DNA from: Bugula neritina
Lineage: Eukaryota > Bryozoa > Gymnolaemata > Cheilostomatida > Bugulidae
Length of the DNA stretch: 64,000 nucleotides
Assembly (NCBI GenBank): GCA_964035545.1
Contig: OZ037772.1
Location: 9,211,150 to 9,275,149 of the forward strand
Direction: 5' to 3'
The first letter of the stretch is position 1. Every line of letters starts with the position of its first letter. The translations under genes were made by a program, and so were the position numbers. The notes below the pieces were generated by a model. That model did not search any database. It worked only from the letters and a program-made list of their open reading frames with translations, and was not told the DNA's origin. This document shows positions 61,636 to 64,000 of this stretch, piece by piece.

Positions 61636-62638
61636 CTATTTATTAGATTCTGTGCTATTCCTTTTAGAAACTATCGATTGGAGTTTTCTTTTCTGTAGAG
61701 GACTACCTGTAATCATTTGCTTTTCACTCTGGTTCAACTTTGTTTCTTTGTTCGCTAAGATAGGAGATTTTTTATTGGCTAATGTTTTGATAGGCGGAGC
61801 ATTGCTACTTTTACTTCTCAGCTGCTCTGCATTCAACTTGTTTCGAATTTTTTGAGTTTCCGATTGACTTCTGATTGGAGAAATTTTTCTTCTATTTTCT
61901 TTCTGCTCCGTCTTTCTCTGCAATATAAATAAATATTCCTGAAATACAATAATATATTGTTTGTAATTAAACGTATAGTCATGTGTCTGCAATAATAATA
62001 TATATTTATTATTTTTAGATTAGACAATTTTATTTTTAGCTCTTGGAGTTGCCCTCTTTTCTGACCTTCAAGTTCTAAATTGATTTGGTCTCATGCAGCA
62101 TAAAGGTACTTATATTTTAGACATATCAATTTTTCTAGCTTCATGATGCAATTTACAATTACATAAAAATATAGTTGCCTGTTAGATGACTTGAGATTTA
62201 ATATTTTTCAAGTATATATACAATATTATCCAAAATAATTACACTCTCATGCCATTTTATGGTGAGAAACCTCTGATGGGAGGTTTTTTTTGTTAAAGTG
62301 GTCTAAAGACTTATTCAGATTATGCACAGAAGAAATTATGACTGGATGCTCTTCCTATCATCACTAATCATGACCTTTTTATACTGGGATTCAAACCCAT
62401 GACCCTACGTTTACTAAGTCAATGCACTAACCCCTAGACCACGGTTGCTCTCCATTCAGAATACTCACACTAATGCTACTATAATTACTGCCCCTCGGGC
62501 TCTGTCCTCCAGTTTGTAGGGATAATCTATCTGGTGAACTATGAACTATAGGGGAAAACTGCTCATATGAAAGTCTTGGCAAATCTTCAAACTCTTTAGA
62601 TTTCCTTCTTTGCAATCTTGGAAAAAACTTCCCTCCGC
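61636..62638 (-). CDS. Last two exons of an unrecognised basic protein (5' part not found)
   Basis: Exon 62469-62638 joins exon 61636-61917 in phase 0. The acceptors are TTTTCAG before 62638 and ATTGCAG before 61917; the donor is GTGAGT after 62469. The upper exon enters in phase 1, so more exons lie upstream, possibly off the right edge. Residues include FFPRLQRRKSKEFEDLPRLS and SPIVHSSPDRLSLQTGGQSP, then a Lys/Arg/Ser-rich C-terminus ending SIVSKRNSTESNK. It has the look of an intrinsically disordered region with Ser-Pro sites that could be phosphorylated. No domain or family was recognised. Confidence 0.65.
62250..62455 (-). mobile_element. tRNA-derived SINE, copy 15
   Basis: Reverse copy with B box GATTCAAACCCATG and head AACCCCTAGACCACGGTTGCTC. 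It lies in the intron of the 61636-62638 gene and ends about 14 bases from the upper exon's donor. Confidence 0.88.
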
Positions 62639-62739
62639 CTGAAAAATTTTGTATACATTTAGTTGTTTGTTTGTAGAACAAAATGGTTGCTTTGACTGTT
62701 AAAAATATAATATTTGATTTACTTCTAAATTTTATAAAC

Positions 62740-62945
62740 TTACGAAAGTTTATACTCACTATCACTGTGAGAAAACCCTGATGGAAAGGGTTTTTGTTAG
62801 AAAGGGCTATAAAGGACTTATTTAGATGAGGCACAAGAGCAATTATGACTGGTCGCTCTTCCTAACACCACCAACGGCCTTTGTCGGGGTTTGAACCCAT
62901 AACTTTGTGTTTACTAGGCAAGTGCTCTAACCCCTAACCTCTATA
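62740..62945 (-). mobile_element. tRNA-derived SINE, copy 16
   Basis: Reverse copy with the body complete and B box GGTTTGAACCCATAAC. The 3' part of the head is decayed. Confidence 0.85.
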
Positions 62946-63029
62946 TATTGCTAGCTAATTTTGATATCAAACTAGTACAGTCTGTATATATATCATATTT
63001 ATTTTAATATGTGTATTATATATTATAAT

Positions 63030-63112
63030 CTTTGGGGTTTGTCCGGGTTCAAACCCATGACTTCATGTTCACAAAGCGAATACTTGAACCCCTAGACCAC
63101 GGCTGCTCCCTA
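63030..63112 (-). mobile_element. tRNA-derived SINE, copy 17 (head only)
   Basis: Only the tRNA-like head is present: GGGTTCAAACCCATGACTTC and CCCCTAGACCACGGCTGCTCC. Confidence 0.8.
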
Positions 63113-64000
63113 ACCTTTAGTTTTTATATGTAGATATAAAAATTAAATCATTTTTCTAGATAGCTTAAATATAGGCAATGATGAAATATAAGCACAATGT
63201 GATTATGAATTTTGTTCATAGACAACTCATACTTTTATTTGAAAATAAAATATTTTTTTGAAGCCAAGTGAATTTATATTAAAATTGTAAAGCTCATAAA
63301 ACTAGTTTCTCTTTAATGAAGACAAAGTTAAAGTTAATGTTTCCTTAACATTTTTGAAGCGAAATAAATCTGGAATAATTTTGAGTTTACAATTAGTTTC
63401 TATTCAAAGTAAATGAGTAGTTCCAGTATTTCCACTACAAAGTGGAAGCTTCTTTAACACAGGAAATATTTGTTCATTCACATTACTCATTAACTACTGT
63501 TCAGTGTTAACTTGTAGGAGTTTTCAAGTGGACTCATTGTGTAATACTATATGCATACAATTATTATGATAAGAATATTTAATAGTAAGACTTGACATTT
63601 AAATAACAAGATAATTACTTAGTGTAACATTCTATGCTATGTGAATGAACCTATAACCACTCTAGGACTTGTTAAATCAAATAGTTTTTCATTGTGTGCT
63701 TGTGATAATGTTACAGAAAAAGTTGAAGCAGTTTAAATTTGAAATAATAAATATTTTATGAAGTTTGTTTTGTTAATGTAATGTGAGCTAAATACGTCAG
63801 TCAAGTGTTGGTTGTGGGGTTTAGTTTTGTTCAAGTGTTGATTCTACTTGCTATTGTCAAGTGGTTAATTTAGAAGTTGAAAGTGGCCCATGTTATTACA
63901 ATACTCATAACAATAAAATTTTCATTATTTTAATCTAACACTTGATTTTGCAATAATAATGTTTAAGCAGACACAGAATTTTATTTTTCATACGTTATAA
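63113..64000. other. No gene recognised
   Basis: AT-rich DNA to the right edge. It may be intron or promoter of the gene ending at 61636. Confidence 0.4.

Overview
The window is nuclear DNA from an invertebrate animal. It is AT-rich, its genes are split by many introns with GT-AG junctions, and its coding content is metazoan: a Crumbs epithelial polarity receptor, a FAM78 homologue, a CYP3-type cytochrome P450 and ribosomal protein S5. The dense set of tRNA-derived SINEs and small inverted-repeat elements fits a lophotrochozoan, but the sequence alone does not fix the phylum. Gene models below were built by hand from splice signals, reading-frame phase and protein motifs.

Layout, left to right. 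163-7261 (-): N-terminal 180 codons of a FAM78-like protein whose end lies off the left edge. 10583-11195 (-): two probable exons of an unrecognised gene. 12435-13201: inverted-repeat element. 18230-20114 (+): unrecognised 169-residue lysine-rich protein, converging on 20242-21847 (-), a 208-residue predicted single-pass membrane protein. 22813-24182 (+): a 150-residue protein with one membrane segment, divergent from the previous gene. 25506-43803 (-): a complete 15-exon Crumbs homologue with signal peptide, 13 EGF-like modules, a membrane helix and the 37-residue tail ending in ERLI. 41122-41433: hAT-type element inside that gene. 46497-46698: large palindrome. 47150-49742 (+): RPS5 with a TOP-like 5' end and two H/ACA-type snoRNA candidates in its introns. 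50508-58614 (+): complete 12-exon CYP3-like P450 of 511 residues. 59582-60273: GATC-rich inverted-repeat element. 61636-62638 (-): last two exons of an unrecognised basic protein.

The most unusual feature is that tandem repeats sit on or beside exon-intron junctions and copy the splice site itself. The last Crumbs exon begins inside 13 copies of a 21-bp unit, each carrying an in-phase acceptor and seven hydrophobic codons that would lengthen the membrane helix. P450 exon 10 ends inside 13 copies of a 30-bp unit, each carrying an in-phase donor and ten open codons. Less regular arrays touch the acceptors of Crumbs exons 6 and 12 and the donor of P450 exon 6, and others lie close to the first FAM78 donor, Crumbs exon 9 and an intron of the small membrane protein. 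The two best arrays have periods divisible by three, so use of any copied site keeps the reading frame. This could give graded length isoforms, or may only reflect how minisatellites arise here; transcript data would decide.
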